Source: Flavobacterium dankookense
Lineage (GTDB): Bacteria; Bacteroidota; Bacteroidia; Flavobacteriales; Flavobacteriaceae
Assembly: GCF_004362665.1 (NCBI RefSeq)
Contig: NZ_SNXR01000017.1
Coordinates: 62,001 to 126,000 of the forward strand
Direction: 5' to 3'
Length of the DNA: 64,000 bases
Position 1 is the stretch's first letter. Each line of letters starts with the position of its first letter. Positions 16,818-26,170 of the stretch are shown piece after piece. Position numbers and translations under genes: made by a program. The notes beneath the pieces are model-generated. The model was not told where the DNA came from and made no database searches. It worked only from the letters and a program-made list of their open reading frames with translations.

Positions 16818-18845
16818 TTAAATCAACCCAGCTCGTTTCAACAAAGCATCCGCTTTCGGTTCTTGACCACGAAAACGTTTGTACAATTCCATAGGCAATT
16901 CGGTTCCGCCTTTTGAAAGTACGTTATCTTTAAATTTCGTTGCTACTTCCTTATTGAAAATACCTTGTTCTTGGAAATACGCAAACGCATCAGCATCCAA
17001 AACTTCTGCCCATTTATAACTGTAATATCCAGACGAATAACCACCAGCAAAAATATGCGAAAACGAAACGCTCATACAATTTTCAGCAACATCAGGATAT
17101 AATGCTGTACCTTCAAATGCCGCTTTCTCAAACGCTTTTACATCAGTAATTTCGGTTGGATTATTGCTGTGAAAAGCCATGTCTAAAAGCCCGAAACTCA
17201 ATTGACGCAATGTTGCCATGCCTTCTTGAAAACTCGCACTTTCCTTGATTTTTTCTACATATTCCTGCGGAATAATTTCTCCGGTTTCATAATGTTTGGC
17301 AAACAATGACAACGCTTCGGGTTCGTAACACCAGTTTTCCATCACTTGGCTTGGCAATTCCACAAAATCCCAATATACAGACGTTCCAGATAAACTTGGA
17401 TATACTGTGTTGGCTAACATTCCGTGTAATCCGTGACCAAATTCGTGGAATAATGTCGTTACTTCGTTAAAAGTAAGTAAAGATGGTTTTGTTTCGGTTG
17501 GTTTTGTAAAATTACAAACGTTGGAAATATGTGGTCGTTCGTTTTTTCCGTCTTTTATGTATTGTGATTTGAAACTCGTCATCCAAGCGCCATTTCGTTT
17601 TCCTGGTCGTGGAAAAAAGTCAGCGTAAAAAATGGCTACTAATGCTCCGAATTCGTCTTTTACTTCGTAAGTGGTAACTTCTTCGTGGTATTTGTCGATG
17701 TCAAAAACTTCGGTAAAGGTTAATCCGAATAATTTATTTGCAATGGTAAACGCGCCATTCAAGACATTTTCCAACTTAAAATAAGGTTTCAGTTTTTCAT
17801 CATCCAAATTGAATAGTTTCTGTTTCAATTTTTCAGAATAGTATGCGCCATCCCATTTTTCTAATTTTTCAATTCCGTCTAATGCTTTAGCGAAAGCAGT
17901 TAATTCAGCAAATTCACGTTCGGCTGCAGGTTTTGCTTTAACCAATAAATCATTTAAAAACGATTTAACTTTTTCAGGATTTTGCGCCATTCGTTCTTCT
18001 AAAACAAAGTGAGAATGGGTTTCATATCCTAATAAATTGGCTCGTTCAAAACGTAATTTTGCAATCTTTAATGTAATTTCTTGATTGTCAAATTCGTTGT
18101 TTTGAAATGCTTTTTTTCCAGCTGCTATAGCAATTTCTTTTCGCAACTCACGATTTTCGGCATAAGTTACAAATGGTAAATAACTTGGATGATCTAAGGT
18201 AAAAATCCATCCATCTAGATTTTTGCTTTTTGCTAACGATTTTGCGGCTTCAATTGTTCCTTCTGGCAAACCTTTTAAATCGTTTTCATTAGTAATATGA
18301 AGTTGATAATTATTAGTTTCTGCCAAAACATTTTCGCTGAAAGTCAGTTTTAGTTTAGCCAATTCAGTATCGATTTCGCGAAGTTTAGCTTTCTTTTCTT
18401 CCGATAATAAAGCACCGTTTCTAGAAAAACTTTTGAATTTTTTGTCTAGTAAAGTCGCTTGTTCTGTTGTAAGATTTAAAGTATTTTTTTGCTCGTAAAC
18501 CGATTTTATTCTTTTGAATAAATCTTCATTCAAAGTGATGTCGTTACTGAATTCGGTTAATAATGGCGTTACTTCTTGAGCGATTTTTTGCATTTCGTCA
18601 CAAGTTTCCGCCGAATTCAAATTGAAGAAAATCGATGATAATCGGTCTAATGCATCACCAGAAAAATCCAATGCTTCAATCGTGTTTTCGAATGTTGGAG
18701 TTTCTGGATTGTTGATAATAGCATCGATTTCTGCTTTTGCTTTCGCAATGTTTTCGATGAAAGCAGGTTTGTAATCTTCAATTTTAATTTGAGAAAATGG
18801 AGCAGTATCGTATTTTGTATTGAATTTTTGTGTTAGTATTTTCAT
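16818..18845 (-). CDS. M3 family metallopeptidase (oligopeptidase A / Dcp-like)
   Basis: A zinc endopeptidase or peptidyl-dipeptidase of about 675 residues with the M3 signature HEFGHGLHGM (near residue 465). A third ligand region follows (SGTSVYWDFVELPSQVMENW), as does the late GGYSSGYYSYKWAEVLDADAF typical of Dcp/PrlC proteins. These enzymes degrade short peptides in the cytoplasm or periplasm; no signal peptide is visible, so a cytoplasmic role is likelier. I chose the ATG at 18845 (MKILTQKFNTKYDT). The frame extends to a GTG seven codons upstream, but that lies inside a repeat-like element. Confidence 0.92.
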   Translation of the reverse strand: MKILTQKFNTKYDTAPFSQIKIEDYKPAFIENIAKAKAEIDAIINNPETPTFENTIEALDFSGDALDRLSSIFFNLNSAETCDEMQKIAQEVTPLLTEFSNDITLNEDLFKRIKSVYEQKNTLNLTTEQATLLDKKFKSFSRNGALLSEEKKAKLREIDTELAKLKLTFSENVLAETNNYQLHITNENDLKGLPEGTIEAAKSLAKSKNLDGWIFTLDHPSYLPFVTYAENRELRKEIAIAAGKKAFQNNEFDNQEITLKIAKLRFERANLLGYETHSHFVLEERMAQNPEKVKSFLNDLLVKAKPAAEREFAELTAFAKALDGIEKLEKWDGAYYSEKLKQKLFNLDDEKLKPYFKLENVLNGAFTIANKLFGLTFTEVFDIDKYHEEVTTYEVKDEFGALVAIFYADFFPRPGKRNGAWMTSFKSQYIKDGKNERPHISNVCNFTKPTETKPSLLTFNEVTTLFHEFGHGLHGMLANTVYPSLSGTSVYWDFVELPSQVMENWCYEPEALSLFAKHYETGEIIPQEYVEKIKESASFQEGMATLRQLSFGLLDMAFHSNNPTEITDVKAFEKAAFEGTALYPDVAENCMSVSFSHIFAGGYSSGYYSYKWAEVLDADAFAYFQEQGIFNKEVATKFKDNVLSKGGTELPMELYKRFRGQEPKADALLKRAGLI

Positions 18846-18847
18846 TT

Positions 18848-18935
18848 TTGTATCACAGAGTTTCACAAAGTTTTTTCACAAAGCTTCACAGAGATTTTTG
18901 TGTAACTCTGTGTTTAACTTCGTGTGACTTTGTGC
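18848..18935. repeat. Imperfect inverted repeat of CACAGAG/CACAAAG words
   Basis: Words CACAGAG, CACAAAG (left) and CTCTGTG, CTTTGTG (right) are arranged symmetrically around TTTTTGTGTAA. They can fold into a long interrupted hairpin between purE and the M3 gene. It resembles the low-complexity 'cacaaagttcacagag' elements scattered in flavobacterial genomes. Confidence 0.5.
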
Positions 18936-18937
18936 AA

Positions 18938-19426
18938 TTATATATTTTTCAATTCAGATGCAGCTTTATTTACCGCTTCTTTCAGACTTTCTTTGTAGAA
19001 AATAATTTTGTCTAGTACACATTTATCATGACTTCCGATGATTTGTGCGGCAAGAATTCCAGCGTTTTTTGCTCCGTTTAGCGCAACAGTTGCCACTGGA
19101 ACTCCACCAGGCATTTGCAATATCGACAAAACCGAATCCCAACCATCAATAGAATTACTCGATTTTACAGGAACACCAATTACAGGTAATGGTGACATCG
19201 AAGCGACCATTCCTGGTAAATGAGCTGCACCGCCAGCACCAGCAATAATTACTGAAACGCCACGAGTATGTGCATTTTTACTAAAATCAAATAATTTTTC
19301 GGGCGTTCTGTGTGCCGAAACGATATCTACTTCGGTTTCTATGTCAAATCCTTTTAAGATGTCGATGGCTTCTTGCATTACAGGCATATCTGAAATGGAA
19401 CCCATTATTATGGCTACTTTGCTCAT
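18938..19426 (-). CDS. purE: N5-carboxyaminoimidazole ribonucleotide mutase
   Basis: PurE moves the carboxyl group of N5-CAIR to C4, giving CAIR in de novo purine synthesis. The 162 residues match class I PurE: VAIIMGSISDMPVMQEA at the N-terminus, the conserved VSAHRTPEKLFDF, and GAGGAAHLPGMVAS with the phosphate-binding and catalytic His region. PVIGVPVKSS is also present. Its ATG overlaps the preceding small membrane gene by 4 bases, and purK lies upstream on the same strand. This is the usual purK-purE operon with one gene inserted. Confidence 0.97.
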   Translation of the reverse strand: MSKVAIIMGSISDMPVMQEAIDILKGFDIETEVDIVSAHRTPEKLFDFSKNAHTRGVSVIIAGAGGAAHLPGMVASMSPLPVIGVPVKSSNSIDGWDSVLSILQMPGGVPVATVALNGAKNAGILAAQIIGSHDKCVLDKIIFYKESLKEAVNKAASELKNI

Positions 19427-19701
19427 TTTTTTAATTGTTTAAATTTTAAGACTATGAATAAAATCAAACCAAGTAAATAATTATAAATTATACCTGTTTT
19501 ATATGTTCCATGTTGTAATTCTATACAACTTTCATTTTTTACTTGAAACTGATAATAGTATGTATACGGAAACCCTATTTCAAAATTTGGAAATGTATGA
19601 TTGGTTTTATTAGTAATTACTGAAATAATCAATGATAGAAATGATAAAACACAAAATGTGATTATTGAATAAAAACAGATATTTACAATTTTTCTAATCA
19701 T
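19423..19701 (-). CDS. Small two-segment membrane protein between purK and purE
   Basis: The 92-residue protein has two hydrophobic segments (about 4-28 and 70-86) around a polar loop of 40 residues containing two Cys and aromatic residues. I do not recognise it. It overlaps purE by 4 bases (ATGA-type coupling) and so is probably co-translated with it. It sits about 85 bases after purK. No link to purine synthesis is known. Confidence 0.45.
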   Translation of the reverse strand: MIRKIVNICFYSIITFCVLSFLSLIISVITNKTNHTFPNFEIGFPYTYYYQFQVKNESCIELQHGTYKTGIIYNYLLGLILFIVLKFKQLKK

Positions 19702-19786
19702 TTACACTAAGTTATGAGATTCTTCCTTCGTCAGAATGACAAGTTTGCGGTAAAATAAACTGCCAACTGCGACTGAAAACTGACCA

Positions 19787-20941
19787 CTAAATACTAATCA
19801 CTCTAATACTATTCTTCACTTCCTCAGCAATTTTTCTGGCTTCATCCATATTTTCATTTACAATCGTAACATGTCCCATTTTTCGGAAAGGTCTTGTTTC
19901 TCTTTTGCCGTAAATGTGTGGCGTTACACCATCAATTGCCATGATGTTGGAGATGTTTTCGTAAACTACTTGTCCCGAAAAACCTTCTTCACCAACCAAA
20001 TTTACCATAATTCCGGCAACTTTACTATTTGTATTTCCTAAAGGTAAATCTAAAATGGCACGTATATGATTTTCAAATTGCGAAGTATAACTCGCTTCAA
20101 TACTATAATGTCCCGAATTGTGTGGTCTTGGCGCAACTTCGTTAACCAAAATTTCGTCATTTTTGGTTTGAAACATTTCAACGGCTAATAATCCAACATG
20201 ATTGAAAGCTCCTGAAACTTTTAAGGCAATCTCGGTTGCTTTTTGAGCTACTTTTTCGTCAATACGAGCAGGACAAATTACATATTCTACTTGATTGGCT
20301 TCGGGATGAAATTCCATTTCCACTACAGGATAGGTTTTTACATCGCCAGAAACCGAACGTACAATAATCACAGCCAATTCATTTTTAAACGGAACCATTT
20401 GTTCTGCAATGCATTCTACGTCAGGTAGTTTCATTAAATCTATTGCAGAACGAACGATTTTTACACCATTTCCATCATATCCAAATTGAGCAGATTTCCA
20501 CACAAAAGGAAATTCTAATTCGTCTTTTTCTAGCGATTTTCTCAAATCATTTAAATCAATAAAACGCTGATGAGGTGAAGTTGGGATGTTGTTTTGAACA
20601 TAAAAATCCTTCTGGCGACCTTTGTTCTGAATTAATCGCAAGGTTTTTGGCGAAGGATAAACAGGTAAACCTTCTTCCTCTAGTTTATCTAAAGCATCAA
20701 GATTTACGTTTTCAATTTCGATAGTTAGCAGATTGACCATTTTACCAAATTTGTAAACGGTGTCAAAATCCATTAAACTTCCGTGAAAGAATTTTGTTGC
20801 GCCAAATTGACTTGGAGCTTCATCGCTTGGATCGAGAATATACGTTTGGATATCAAATTTTCGGGTTTCCGTCAATAGCATTTTGCCTAACTGTCCGCCA
20901 CCGAGAATTCCTAATTTAAAATCAGATGAGAAATAATTCAT
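19787..20941 (-). CDS. purK: 5-(carboxyamino)imidazole ribonucleotide synthase
   Basis: PurK is an ATP-grasp enzyme that makes N5-CAIR from AIR, ATP and bicarbonate and feeds PurE. Visible motifs are LGILGGGQLGKMLLTETRKF, FPFVWKSAQFGYDGNGVKIV, the ATP-grasp metal region VNEVAPRPHNSGHYSIEA, and GLLAVEMFQT. The length of 384 residues is usual. The start at 20941 (MNYFSSDFKLG) is chosen because a good promoter, TTG-N20-TATCTTTG, overlaps the upstream in-frame ATG at 20965. That ATG would not be transcribed. Confidence 0.96.
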   Translation of the reverse strand: MNYFSSDFKLGILGGGQLGKMLLTETRKFDIQTYILDPSDEAPSQFGATKFFHGSLMDFDTVYKFGKMVNLLTIEIENVNLDALDKLEEEGLPVYPSPKTLRLIQNKGRQKDFYVQNNIPTSPHQRFIDLNDLRKSLEKDELEFPFVWKSAQFGYDGNGVKIVRSAIDLMKLPDVECIAEQMVPFKNELAVIIVRSVSGDVKTYPVVEMEFHPEANQVEYVICPARIDEKVAQKATEIALKVSGAFNHVGLLAVEMFQTKNDEILVNEVAPRPHNSGHYSIEASYTSQFENHIRAILDLPLGNTNSKVAGIMVNLVGEEGFSGQVVYENISNIMAIDGVTPHIYGKRETRPFRKMGHVTIVNENMDEARKIAEEVKNSIRVISI

Positions 20942-20962
20942 TATGTTGTAGTTGTGTTTGCG

Positions 20963-20993
20963 CAAAGATAGTATTCAATTGAAAAAAGAACAA
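20963..20993 (-). promoter_or_regulatory. Promoter of the purK-purE operon
   Basis: On the minus strand TTG (20993-20991), 20 bases, then TATCTTTG (20970-20963) match the Bacteroidetes consensus fully. The predicted start lies about 17 bases before the purK ATG at 20941. Confidence 0.75.
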
Positions 20994-21010
20994 TTGATTA
21001 AGGGATAATT

Positions 21011-21559
21011 TTATCGGTCTATTTTTTTTAAAATGTTTCTTGTTACTGCTTTGTAAGCTGCGCTATGTTCAGAATAACCTTGTTGCAGTATGGTTTTTAA
21101 CTCGTCATGAACCCAATCGTATTTTTTTCCCAAAACAAATAATGTTTTAATTGTAGTGGCTTTTGTAGCTACTTTTTCATCACCAATTAACCAGTCCAAA
21201 CACGTTTCGAGTAGTTGAGTTTCCTGCATTTGGGTTAGTTTAATGCCGTTGGAACGATGATTACTTTTGGCAATAAACAAACAAATTTTTGACATTGGTC
21301 GGATGGCAGAATCGTTTTTTAGTTTTGGTAATACGTCACAAAAACCGTCTAAGTAAGGAACGATAAGTTTTAGTTTCCGTTCGCAGATTAATTCTAAAAT
21401 CCCACAGGCGTTGTGATGCGCTTTATCGTTTGGATTGAAAGCAACTTCAATAACTTTTTCAAGAAATTCAGTATTGCGCAAAGCCAAATTCCTATTTTGC
21501 TCTCTGTCTTTGCGATAGCAAGTGCAGTTGGAAATATTTTTATAGTAGTCCACATTCAT
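21011..21559 (-). CDS. HEAT-repeat-like hypothetical protein
   Basis: The 182-residue protein is fully helical, with paired helices typical of HEAT/ARM repeats: ALRNTEFLEKVIEVAFNPND, CGILELICERKLKLIVPYLD, TKATTIKTLFVLGKKYDWV. It has no catalytic motif. Similar proteins are common next to purine genes in Flavobacterium and are sometimes mislabelled as adenylosuccinate lyase, which this clearly is not. The ATG at 21559 (MNVDYYKN) is preferred over a TTG eight codons earlier. It is divergent from hpt, and the two share a 96-base intergenic region. Confidence 0.6.
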   Translation of the reverse strand: MNVDYYKNISNCTCYRKDREQNRNLALRNTEFLEKVIEVAFNPNDKAHHNACGILELICERKLKLIVPYLDGFCDVLPKLKNDSAIRPMSKICLFIAKSNHRSNGIKLTQMQETQLLETCLDWLIGDEKVATKATTIKTLFVLGKKYDWVHDELKTILQQGYSEHSAAYKAVTRNILKKIDR

Positions 21560-21624
21560 TTTGTAAATATATCTATTTTGCAAAAAAGTCGTAATAACTT
21601 AGTACTTAATCTTTACTACTTCCT

Positions 21625-21632
21625 TAAATTTG
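21625..21632 (+). promoter_or_regulatory. -7 box of hpt
   Basis: TAAATTTG matches TAnnTTTG and lies 24 bases before the hpt ATG at 21656, predicting a leader of about 20 bases. No TTG is found at -33. Confidence 0.55.
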
Positions 21633-21655
21633 CAACTTATTTTAATTCAAAAAAA

Positions 21656-22186
21656 ATGATACACCTTCACGATAAAACCTTTGAGCCATTTATTTCTTCC
21701 GGTGAAATAGATTTTGCAATTGCTAATATGGCAAAACAAATGGATGATGATTTCTTTGACGATGTGCCTGTTTTTGTTGGTGTTTTAAACGGTGCTTTTA
21801 TGGTAATGGGAGATTTGATGAAAAAATACCGTGGCATGTGTGAAGTTAGTTTTGTAAAAATGGCTTCCTATGAAGGTACACAAACAACCAACGAAGTAAA
21901 GCAATTGATAGGTTTAAATCAAGATTTAACAGGAAGAACCGTTGTAATCGTAGAAGATATTGTAGATACTGGAAACACCGTTGAAGAATTAAAAGCCATT
22001 TTCAAAGAGAAAAACGTGAAACACTTAAAAATTGCTACGCTTTTCTTCAAGCCAGAAGCATACAAAAAAGACATCAAACTTGATTATGTTGGTATTCGAA
22101 TTCCAAATAAATTTATCGTTGGTTATGGTTTGGACTACGATGGTCTTGGAAGAAACCTACCAGACGTTTACCAATTAGCACAATAA
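21656..22186 (+). CDS. hpt: Hypoxanthine phosphoribosyltransferase
   Basis: Purine salvage enzyme joining hypoxanthine (or guanine) to PRPP. The 176 residues contain the PRPP-binding motif VVIVEDIVDTGNTV and the N-terminal PVFVGVLNGAFMVMGDLM. The flexible-loop region SFVKMASYEGTQTT and the purine-contact region YVGIRIPNKFIVGYGLDYDG are also present. The frame is open far upstream, but the ATG at 21656 follows the -7 box and an A-rich stretch and gives the family's normal N-terminus. adk follows 60 bases later on the same strand. Confidence 0.94.
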   Translation: MIHLHDKTFEPFISSGEIDFAIANMAKQMDDDFFDDVPVFVGVLNGAFMVMGDLMKKYRGMCEVSFVKMASYEGTQTTNEVKQLIGLNQDLTGRTVVIVEDIVDTGNTVEELKAIFKEKNVKHLKIATLFFKPEAYKKDIKLDYVGIRIPNKFIVGYGLDYDGLGRNLPDVYQLAQ

Positions 22187-22246
22187 TTTTACAATTTTAA
22201 TAATCTAACACTCTAGAAATCTAGAAATCTAACAATCTAAACAAAA

Positions 22247-22819
22247 ATGATTAACATCGTTCTTTTCGGAAAACCAGGTGCAGGAAAAGGCACACAAGCT
22301 GAATTTTTAAAAGAAAAATACAATCTAACTCACTTATCTACAGGAGATATTTTTAGATACAACATAAAAAACAATACTGATTTAGGACAACTAGCCAAAA
22401 CCTTCATGGACAAAGGCGATTTAGTTCCAGATGAAGTAACCATCCAAATGCTTCAAAGCGAAGTAGATAAAAACCCACAATCGGCTGGATTTTTATTTGA
22501 CGGTTTCCCAAGAACATTGGCACAAGCTGCTGCTTTAGATAAATTTTTAGAAACAAAAGACCAATCCATTACAGCAACTGTAGCATTAGAAGCTGATGAT
22601 GAAATATTGGTAGCCAGATTATTAGAGCGTGGAAAAACTTCAGGAAGACCTGACGATCAAGACGAAGAAAAAATCCGAAATAGATACCAAGAATACAACG
22701 AAAAAACCGCACCTTTGATGGATTATTATAAAGCGCAGGAAAAGTTTCATGCTGTCAATGGAATTGGTTCCATCGAAGAAGTTACAAAAAGATTGAGTAA
22801 AGTAATAGATAATTTGTAA
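22247..22819 (+). CDS. adk: Adenylate kinase (short form)
   Basis: Interconverts ATP + AMP and 2 ADP. Motifs are the P-loop GKPGAGKGTQ (7-16), STGDIFR (AMP binding), GFPRT (about 86-90) and ERGKTSGRPDDQDEEKIRNR. At 190 residues it lacks the long LID insertion and the four-Cys zinc site, as in short bacterial and cytosolic forms. It follows hpt, grouping nucleotide salvage functions. The intergenic DNA has short TCTAGAAA repeats but no obvious promoter, so co-transcription with hpt is likely. Confidence 0.96.
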   Translation: MINIVLFGKPGAGKGTQAEFLKEKYNLTHLSTGDIFRYNIKNNTDLGQLAKTFMDKGDLVPDEVTIQMLQSEVDKNPQSAGFLFDGFPRTLAQAAALDKFLETKDQSITATVALEADDEILVARLLERGKTSGRPDDQDEEKIRNRYQEYNEKTAPLMDYYKAQEKFHAVNGIGSIEEVTKRLSKVIDNL

Positions 22820-22858
22820 TTTAGTAAAAACTTTTTAGGTTAACCAAATATATTTCAA

Positions 22859-24133
22859 TTGGAAATTTTTATAATTTTTCTCCTTATTTTATTGAATGGA
22901 GTTTTCTCAATGTCAGAGATTGCGCTGATTTCCGCAAGGAAAAGTCGTCTCGAAAGTGCAGCAAAAAAAGGAAACACCAACGCAAAAGTAGCATTAGATT
23001 TAGCTAATTCTCCAAATAAATTTCTCTCCACAGTTCAAATCGGAATCACCCTAATCGGAATTTTAACTGGTCTTTATTCAGGCGATAAAATCACCGACGA
23101 TGTCAAACTATTTTTTGATGGTTTTGTGTCGTTACAACCATATTCTCAAAGTATAGCCGTTGGAGTAGTGGTAGTCGTTTTAACATTTTTCTCTTTAGTT
23201 TTAGGCGAACTATTACCAAAACGAATTGGATTAAATTATCCCGAAGCCATTGCAAAAGCTGTAGCCGTTCCTATGAAAATGGTTTCAATTGTCACAGCAC
23301 CGTTCATTTGGTTGTTGACCGTTTCTACCGATTTTGTTTTGAACGTTTTTAAAATAAAACCAACTGCCGACGGAAAAGTAACCGAAGAAGAAATCAAAGC
23401 CATCATAAAAGAAAGTGCCGAAAGTGGTGAAGTGCAAGAAATTGAACAAGACATCGTGGAACGCGTCTTCCATATCGGCGATAGAAAAGTAAACTCCTTA
23501 ATGACACACCGCCAGTGGATAGTGTACCTTTCTACAGATGACACCATCGAAGAATTAAAGGAAAAAGTACTTGGTGAACTTCACTCGGTTTATCCTGTGT
23601 GTAACGAAAATCTTGACGAAGTACAAGGTGTCGTTTTGTTGAAAGACCTCTTTTCAAACTTTGAAAAAGGAAACTTCGATCTAACAAAAATCACCAAAGA
23701 ACCCGTTTATTTAATCGAACACACTTCGGCATACAAAGCACTCGAAAATTTCAAAAAATCAAAAGTACATTATGCCTTCGTTACCGATGAATATGGCATT
23801 TTTCAAGGAATAATTACGCTAAACGATATATTAGAAGCACTCGTTGGCGATGCTGCTGATTTTGATGAAGACGAATACCAATTGCTATCTCGCGAAGATG
23901 GAACTTGGCTCGTTGACGGATTGTATTCACTACACGATTTCCTCACGTACTTCGATATGGATGAAATTACAAACGATTATGACGTAACCACAGTAAGCGG
24001 ATTAATCATGACCGAAATGGGCAAAATCCCAACACAAGGTGAAAAACTTATTTGGAACAAACTAGAACTTGAAATCATCGATATGGATGGCGTTAAGATA
24101 GACAAAGTACTAGTAAAATCAATAACTGAATAA
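22859..24133 (+). CDS. CNNM/CorC family transporter-associated protein (hemolysin-like)
   Basis: The 424-residue protein has an N-terminal DUF21/CNNM membrane domain (about 1-190, starting EIFIIFLLILLNGVFSMSEIALISARKSR). Two CBS motifs follow (about 210-330; VYLSTDDTIEELKEKVLGEL and HYAFVTDEYGIFQGIITLND). A CorC/HlyC transporter-associated domain closes it (about 345-424, GTWLVDGLYSLHDFLTYFD). Family members are implicated in Mg2+ or Co2+ efflux; the hemolysin name is historical. The start is TTG at 22859, needed to keep the first membrane helix. A dispersed structured repeat follows the gene. Confidence 0.88.
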   Translation: MEIFIIFLLILLNGVFSMSEIALISARKSRLESAAKKGNTNAKVALDLANSPNKFLSTVQIGITLIGILTGLYSGDKITDDVKLFFDGFVSLQPYSQSIAVGVVVVVLTFFSLVLGELLPKRIGLNYPEAIAKAVAVPMKMVSIVTAPFIWLLTVSTDFVLNVFKIKPTADGKVTEEEIKAIIKESAESGEVQEIEQDIVERVFHIGDRKVNSLMTHRQWIVYLSTDDTIEELKEKVLGELHSVYPVCNENLDEVQGVVLLKDLFSNFEKGNFDLTKITKEPVYLIEHTSAYKALENFKKSKVHYAFVTDEYGIFQGIITLNDILEALVGDAADFDEDEYQLLSREDGTWLVDGLYSLHDFLTYFDMDEITNDYDVTTVSGLIMTEMGKIPTQGEKLIWNKLELEIIDMDGVKIDKVLVKSITE

Positions 24134-24141
24134 AAAAATTA

Positions 24142-24236
24142 GGAGCGAATGGTTCGGGCAATGAGTAAACCATAATCCTGCTTTTCGTTACAATCTTTTT
24201 TTTCAAAAAAGGATTTCCACTACAATCAGGGCTAAA
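24142..24236 (+). repeat. Composite dispersed repeat, copy A
   Basis: Flanks are GGAGCGAATGGTTCGGG and GGATTTCCACTACAATCAGGGCTAAA. The middle is a simple loop TCTTTTTTTTCAAAAAAGGA. The segments CTTTTCGTTACAATC and GATTTCCACTACAATC are shared with the other copies (30454, 37006, 38079, 60988, 62365). It lies between two rightward genes. Confidence 0.8.
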
Positions 24237-24315
24237 CAGCTAGCCATAAAAATAAAATAAAAGTCAGTTAGATAATTTTTCAATACAGAAATCTAACAAT
24301 TTAAAATCAAAAAAA

Positions 24316-25350
24316 ATGACTGAGGGCAATTTCGTAGACTACGTAAAAATATACGTTTCTTCTGGAAAAGGAGGAAAAGGCTCATCACACCTTCACCGTG
24401 AAAAATTCATCGAAAAAGGCGGACCAGATGGCGGCGATGGTGGTCGTGGTGGACATATCATTCTGAAAGGAAATAAAGGTCTTTGGACATTATTTCACTT
24501 AAAATTTGCCCGTCACGTAAAAGCCGGACACGGTGGCGATGGTGGAAGTTCTAGAAGCACAGGTCACGATGGCGAAGATAAAATCATCGAAGTGCCATTA
24601 GGAACGGTAGTTCGCGATAAAGAAACCGACGAAATCCTTTTTGAAATCACCGAACACGGCGAAGAGCGCATTCTAATCAAAGGAGGAAAAGGTGGACTTG
24701 GAAACTGGCACTTTAGAAGTTCCACAAACCAAACACCGCGCTATGCACAACCTGGTATGCCTGCCGAAGAACTAGACGTAGTTCTAGAACTTAAAGTACT
24801 TGCAGATGTTGGTTTAGTAGGTTTTCCTAATGCAGGAAAATCAACCCTATTGTCAGTGTTAACTTCCGCAAAACCTAAGATTGCTGATTATCCGTTTACT
24901 ACTTTAAAACCCAATTTAGGAATTGTAGCTTACCGCGATTTTCAATCGTTCGTAATTGCAGATATTCCCGGAATTATAGAAGGCGCAGCCGAAGGAAAAG
25001 GTCTAGGGCATTATTTCTTACGTCACATTGAGCGCAACTCCACTTTGTTGTTTCTCGTTCCAGCGGATGCCGATGATATCAAAAAAGAATACGATATTCT
25101 CCTTGACGAACTCCGTCGATACAATCCTGAAATGCTCGACAAAGATAGACTGATAGTGGTTTCTAAAAGCGATATGCTAGACGACGAACTAAAAGCCGAA
25201 ATGAAAAAAGAACTCGACAAAACCTTCAAAGGAATTCCTTATCTGTTCATTTCCTCAGTAGCCAACCAAGGTCTAACGGAACTGAAAGACAAACTCTGGC
25301 AAATGCTCAACATCGATACCGAAGAGCCTGAAAACAGCCACGGAATATAA
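24316..25350 (+). CDS. obg: Obg family GTPase (ribosome assembly)
   Basis: Obg assists late 50S ribosome assembly and stress control. The glycine-rich Obg fold fills residues 1-160 ([32 protein letters not shown]). The GTPase domain has G1 GFPNAGKST (about 170), G3 DIPGIIEG and G4 VSKSD. The 344 residues end without the long C-terminal Obg-only domain, as in other Bacteroidetes. A terminator follows at once. Confidence 0.96.
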   Translation: MTEGNFVDYVKIYVSSGKGGKGSSHLHREKFIEKGGPDGGDGGRGGHIILKGNKGLWTLFHLKFARHVKAGHGGDGGSSRSTGHDGEDKIIEVPLGTVVRDKETDEILFEITEHGEERILIKGGKGGLGNWHFRSSTNQTPRYAQPGMPAEELDVVLELKVLADVGLVGFPNAGKSTLLSVLTSAKPKIADYPFTTLKPNLGIVAYRDFQSFVIADIPGIIEGAAEGKGLGHYFLRHIERNSTLLFLVPADADDIKKEYDILLDELRRYNPEMLDKDRLIVVSKSDMLDDELKAEMKKELDKTFKGIPYLFISSVANQGLTELKDKLWQMLNIDTEEPENSHGI

Positions 25351-25354
25351 AACA

Positions 25355-25382
25355 AAATCCCAGCATTGCTGGGATTTTTTAA
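25355..25382 (+). terminator. Terminator of obg
   Basis: AAATCCCAGC (25355-25364) and GCTGGGATTT (25368-25377) form a 10-bp stem with a 3-base loop and a T tail. Confidence 0.9.
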
Positions 25383-25471
25383 TTTACTTAAAACTTTCTA
25401 TTGAAAGAATAGTTTAGAAAATGTTTTATGAAGTGATGTTTGTAATCTCTTTACTTAAACTTTTGATGTTT

Positions 25472-25999
25472 TTAATCCCAAAAATTAATTATAGCATTAA
25501 ATTGTTCTTCATTATTTCCTTGATTTTCATATTTGTATAAATTATCCCAATATAGTACACCTCCGATTTTTACAAAAACTTTATAATATCCTTTCTCTAA
25601 ATCACCTATATTCAAGCTAATACCATTTGAAGATTGTCCGTTGATAGAAAAATTTGAATTCGATACAATTAATTGTTCAGCATACAAACTTGAATTTAAA
25701 ATACTACTGAAGTCCACGTTTTGATGTATTTTTTGGGGATTCGATTTCACAAACCAAATGTCGGTTATATTTTCTTGTGAAGAAATGGAAATAACTTGAT
25801 TTGCGGGGTTGGGATAAACCACAAACGAATTATTTACTAAAACATTTGGATTCCCAAGTTGCAACGGTGTATCGTCTGAAGTCTCTCTAAAATTAATTCC
25901 AGTTACTAAATTTAGTGCAGTTTTGCCTAGATTGTTGTTTTCATCTTCGTTGCAGCTCAAGGATAAAATGGTAACTAAAATTAACAGTGATTTTTTCAT
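25472..25999 (-). CDS. Small lipoprotein with Por-domain-like core
   Basis: A lipoprotein signal (MKKSLLILVTILSLSC, lipid Cys at 16) is followed by NEDENNN, a typical bacteroidetal export linker. The body contains FVVYPNPANQVISISS, the start motif of type A Por domains, then strands ending KGYYKVFVKIGG. Unlike secreted T9SS cargo, the motif is in the middle and the protein ends with NAIINFWD. It is therefore probably an outer-membrane lipoprotein with a fold related to the sorting domain rather than cargo. Role unknown. Confidence 0.6.
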   Translation of the reverse strand: MKKSLLILVTILSLSCNEDENNNLGKTALNLVTGINFRETSDDTPLQLGNPNVLVNNSFVVYPNPANQVISISSQENITDIWFVKSNPQKIHQNVDFSSILNSSLYAEQLIVSNSNFSINGQSSNGISLNIGDLEKGYYKVFVKIGGVLYWDNLYKYENQGNNEEQFNAIINFWD

Positions 26000-26170
26000 A
26001 GTGATATGAAGTATTTTTTAGATTGTTAAAAATGTTTGCGAATGAACGTTAGACTAAACGAAGTAACGATAAATCTCTACTGAATTGTAAATATATAAAT
26101 TAATTTTCGGCAAATGAAAAACCAATTCACACATTGTTTTTAATGCATTTTACAACTAATTATTTGAACA

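Noticed and set aside
21011-21559. Adenylosuccinate lyase
   Set aside because: This name appears on similar small proteins, but the sequence has no fumarase/aspartase signature (such as SSxMPxKxNxxxxE) and looks like HEAT repeats.
25472-25999. T9SS cargo protein
   Set aside because: It has a lipoprotein signal, and the YPNPAN motif is in the middle rather than in a C-terminal sorting domain.
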